The translations under genes were made by a program, and so were the position numbers. A model generated the notes under the pieces. It searched no databases. It was not told the origin of the DNA and worked only from the letters and a program-made list of their open reading frames with translations. From Firmicutes bacterium CAG:534 (GTDB taxonomy: Bacteria; Bacillota; Clostridia; Lachnospirales; Lachnospiraceae): a DNA stretch of 6,739 nt. The stretch covers positions 1,276 to 8,014 of the forward strand of contig FR894552.1 of assembly GCA_000436115.1 (NCBI GenBank). Direction: 5' to 3'. Position 1 is the first letter of the stretch; the number at the start of each line of letters is the position of its first letter. Of this stretch, positions 4,610-6,739 are shown piece after piece.

Positions 4610-6709
4610 ATGGAAAGTAATGCACAAAAATTCCAAAAAAGTGCAAATCAAAAAGCATTAGTAATCTGGATGCTGCTGAATATTATTTTGTCGGTATCCT
4701 ATGCTATTGAGATCGTAAAGGGACTTAGAACAGTAGGCTATTATATCATCTTTATGCTGGTCTGCTGGATCCCGTTTGCCGTGGGGCTGATCCTTTTAAA
4801 GATCAAGGGCAGGGCGGCACAGTACTATAAGGATGTTGTAGTGATAGGATATGGCATCCTGTATGTTTTTGTTCTCTTTACCACACATTCTACCTTGGCA
4901 TTCGTCTACATATTACCGCTTACCAGTATGCTGATCTTATTTAAAAACCGAAATTTCATGCTCCGCTGCGGCGTGGCAACCATGATCGGCATTGTTGCGT
5001 CTATTATCAAAAATTTCCTTTCGGGTATGAGCGGAGCGGCAGATATTACTGCATATGAGATCCAGGTTGCAAGTGTTTTCATGTGTTATGTAGGGTATGT
5101 GCTTTCTATTAATCATTTAAATTTTACAGACGGGGCCATGCTCCATCAGGTTGAGGATAACCTCAAGAAGGTGGTGGAGACCATTGCAACGGTAAAGACT
5201 GCAAGCACTTCTGTGGTAGACGGAGTGACAGTGGTCAGAGAACTTGCAGATGAAAATAAGGCAAGTGCGGATGCCGTGGTGGGCAGCATGGAAACGCTGG
5301 CTCAGAATAATACAGTCTTAAGGGATAAGGCTGATTCCTCCATGGAAATGACCCGCAAGATCAGCAAGCAGGGCGCCAATGTGGCGGAACTGGTTGAAAA
5401 GATGGTACAGCTTACCAACGAGTCCATGGTACATGCAAAAAGCAGCTCCGAGGAGCTGACAGATGTAGTGGCTTCCACCAATTCCATGGCAGAACTGGCA
5501 AACGAGCTGGAAGGGATTTTGAAGGATTTCAAGGAACAGTTCGATATGGTGAAAAGCGAGGTTGGCACCATTGAAGGGATCAACAGACAGACCAATCTGC
5601 TTGCCCTGAACGCCTCCATAGAGGCGGCGAGAGCCGGAGAAGCAGGAAAGGGATTTGCGGTTGTAGCAAATGAGATCAGAGATCTGAGCATGGGAACCCA
5701 GAATTCCTCCAGCCGTATTTTGACAGCCCTGGGACATCTGGAAAACACTTCTGACAATATGACGGATTCCATTACCCAGACCTTGAAGCTGATCCATGTA
5801 ACCCTGGATAAGATCAAACAGGTAAGCGCAAGCGTATCCAGCATATCCGGTGACTCCACCCAGATCGGCAACAGTGTTCTGGTGATCCGGGATTCCATGG
5901 ATGAGGTAGAAAACTCCAATAAGAGCATGGTAGACAACATGAAGCAGATCTGCGACGTCATGGAAGTGATGACAGAAAACGTAGAGGGCGCTGACCAGAA
6001 TACCAGAGTCATGAGAAGCAAGTATGATGAGACCATGCGCAGTGTAGGCAAGATCGAGGAAGTGGTCGGAAAGCTGGTGGAGGAGCTTGGTGCAGGTGGC
6101 TTTATGAGTATTCATGACATTAAGCCGGGCATGTGGGTTTCTGTCACACCTTCAAAGACGCCTAATAAAGAATATAAAGCAGAGATCATCGGCTCTTTTG
6201 AGGACGGCGTATTTACCAGAAAGCTTTTGTTGGGAAAAAGAGAGCTGGTGCTGGAAAAGGATGAAACCTATCAGCTTTTGATCGTAGTGGACAACATGCT
6301 TTACAAGTGGGAAAATGTTAAGATCGCTTTGCAGAAGGATACCACTTATAAGATCAATGTCATGGCCAATCCTGCGGTTTACAACCGTAGAAAATATCCC
6401 CGTCTTCCTATGGACAACCCCTGTGAGATCAAGCTGCAGTCTGAAAAGGGAAGCTATAACGGCAGAATGGTAAATCTTTCTGCAAACGGATTTGCGATAG
6501 CAACCAGGGCAGAACAGATCGGAGCTGCAAAGGGAAGGGAAATAGAAATCAAGATCGAAGGCTTTGACCTCCTGAAGGAGCAGACGCTGACCGGTCATAT
6601 AATCCGTGTGAGCAACAATGACGGAGAATTTATTTTAGGCTGCCGTATGCCGGAGGATTATCTGGATATCAGAGATTATGTAAACCAGAAAATGCAGGGC
6701 GGCAAATAA
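4610..6709 (+). CDS. Six-TM methyl-accepting chemotaxis-like receptor fused to YcgR-like/PilZ domains
   Basis: Predicted membrane receptor of 699 aa joining a chemotaxis signalling module to a c-di-GMP-binding module. About six membrane helices (17-36, 42-64, 74-91, 95-111, 117-136, 150-167) with short loops replace the usual periplasmic sensor domain, and I see no clear HAMP domain. Residues about 168-495 form the long helical MCP hairpin. Its tip is highly conserved: QTNLLALNASIEAARAGE (327-344) then GKGFAVVANEIR (346-357), the region that contacts CheW and CheA. The arms are about 168 and 160 residues, compatible with a long MCP class. Residues about 499-588 look like a YcgR-type N-domain (IHDIKPGMWVSV). 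Residues about 590-690 are PilZ, with RRKYPR (593-598, the RxxxR motif R594/R598) and NLSANG (622-627, the N/DxSxxG motif). Both c-di-GMP motifs are intact. It has its own promoter and SD. The ligand sensed by the membrane part is unknown. Confidence 0.9.
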   Translation: MESNAQKFQKSANQKALVIWMLLNIILSVSYAIEIVKGLRTVGYYIIFMLVCWIPFAVGLILLKIKGRAAQYYKDVVVIGYGILYVFVLFTTHSTLAFVYILPLTSMLILFKNRNFMLRCGVATMIGIVASIIKNFLSGMSGAADITAYEIQVASVFMCYVGYVLSINHLNFTDGAMLHQVEDNLKKVVETIATVKTASTSVVDGVTVVRELADENKASADAVVGSMETLAQNNTVLRDKADSSMEMTRKISKQGANVAELVEKMVQLTNESMVHAKSSSEELTDVVASTNSMAELANELEGILKDFKEQFDMVKSEVGTIEGINRQTNLLALNASIEAARAGEAGKGFAVVANEIRDLSMGTQNSSSRILTALGHLENTSDNMTDSITQTLKLIHVTLDKIKQVSASVSSISGDSTQIGNSVLVIRDSMDEVENSNKSMVDNMKQICDVMEVMTENVEGADQNTRVMRSKYDETMRSVGKIEEVVGKLVEELGAGGFMSIHDIKPGMWVSVTPSKTPNKEYKAEIIGSFEDGVFTRKLLLGKRELVLEKDETYQLLIVVDNMLYKWENVKIALQKDTTYKINVMANPAVYNRRKYPRLPMDNPCEIKLQSEKGSYNGRMVNLSANGFAIATRAEQIGAAKGREIEIKIEGFDLLKEQTLTGHIIRVSNNDGEFILGCRMPEDYLDIRDYVNQKMQGGK

Positions 6710-6739
6710 GAGATTGGATACGGAAGTTATGCTTTTGCC

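Noticed and set aside
5302..6115. Two long open frames (249 and 265 codons) on the minus strand inside the chemoreceptor gene
   Set aside because: They lie opposite the highly conserved MCP coding frame, have compositions typical of antisense translation of a coiled coil and contain no recognisable domain. They follow from the codon bias of the real gene.
6710..6739. Terminator or start of another gene after the chemoreceptor
   Set aside because: Only 30 nt remain; there is no inverted repeat with a T-run and no SD plus start codon that can be supported.

Overview
The window carries five protein-coding genes, all on the + strand and almost without gaps. The gene families, purine-rich Shine-Dalgarno (SD) sites, moderate base composition (close to half G+C by eye) and short overlapping genes suggest a Firmicute of the class Clostridia, most likely Lachnospiraceae or a near relative. 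That placement is inferred from style and gene content; there is no rRNA or other decisive marker.

Layout. Positions 1-79 are a short leader with a small GC-rich hairpin just before the first SD. Positions 80-4546 look like one transcription unit of four genes. These are a histidyl-tRNA synthetase (hisS) of the RYDLTVP type with a shortened C-terminal domain, an Sfp-type 4'-phosphopantetheinyl transferase 3 nt later, a stand-alone CheY-like receiver overlapping the transferase by 20 nt, and a six-helix membrane hybrid histidine kinase overlapping the receiver by 4 nt (ATGA). A 63-nt gap (4547-4609) holds a credible extended -10 promoter and a strong SD for the last gene. That gene (4610-6709) is a 699-aa membrane chemoreceptor whose C-terminus is fused to a YcgR-like N-domain plus a PilZ domain. 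The last 30 nt hold nothing recognisable.

How the genes may work together. The kinase and the receiver together contain every phosphosite of a His-Asp-His-Asp relay (H220, D519 and H667 in the kinase, D59 in the receiver). Neither has a DNA-binding or enzymatic output domain, so the output is probably a protein-protein interaction. The neighbouring chemoreceptor joins a complete MCP signalling hairpin to a PilZ domain with both c-di-GMP-binding motifs intact, so it could sense or be tuned by c-di-GMP. A functional link between relay and receptor is inferred from adjacency only. The two housekeeping-type genes upstream show no obvious functional tie to the signalling genes.

Most unusual items: the MCP-YcgR/PilZ fusion, the complete phosphorelay without an output domain, a dnaX-like A_AAA_AAG slippery site with an upstream SD-like element in the linker between the kinase's receiver and HPt domains, and a HisRS lacking about the last third of the usual anticodon-binding domain.
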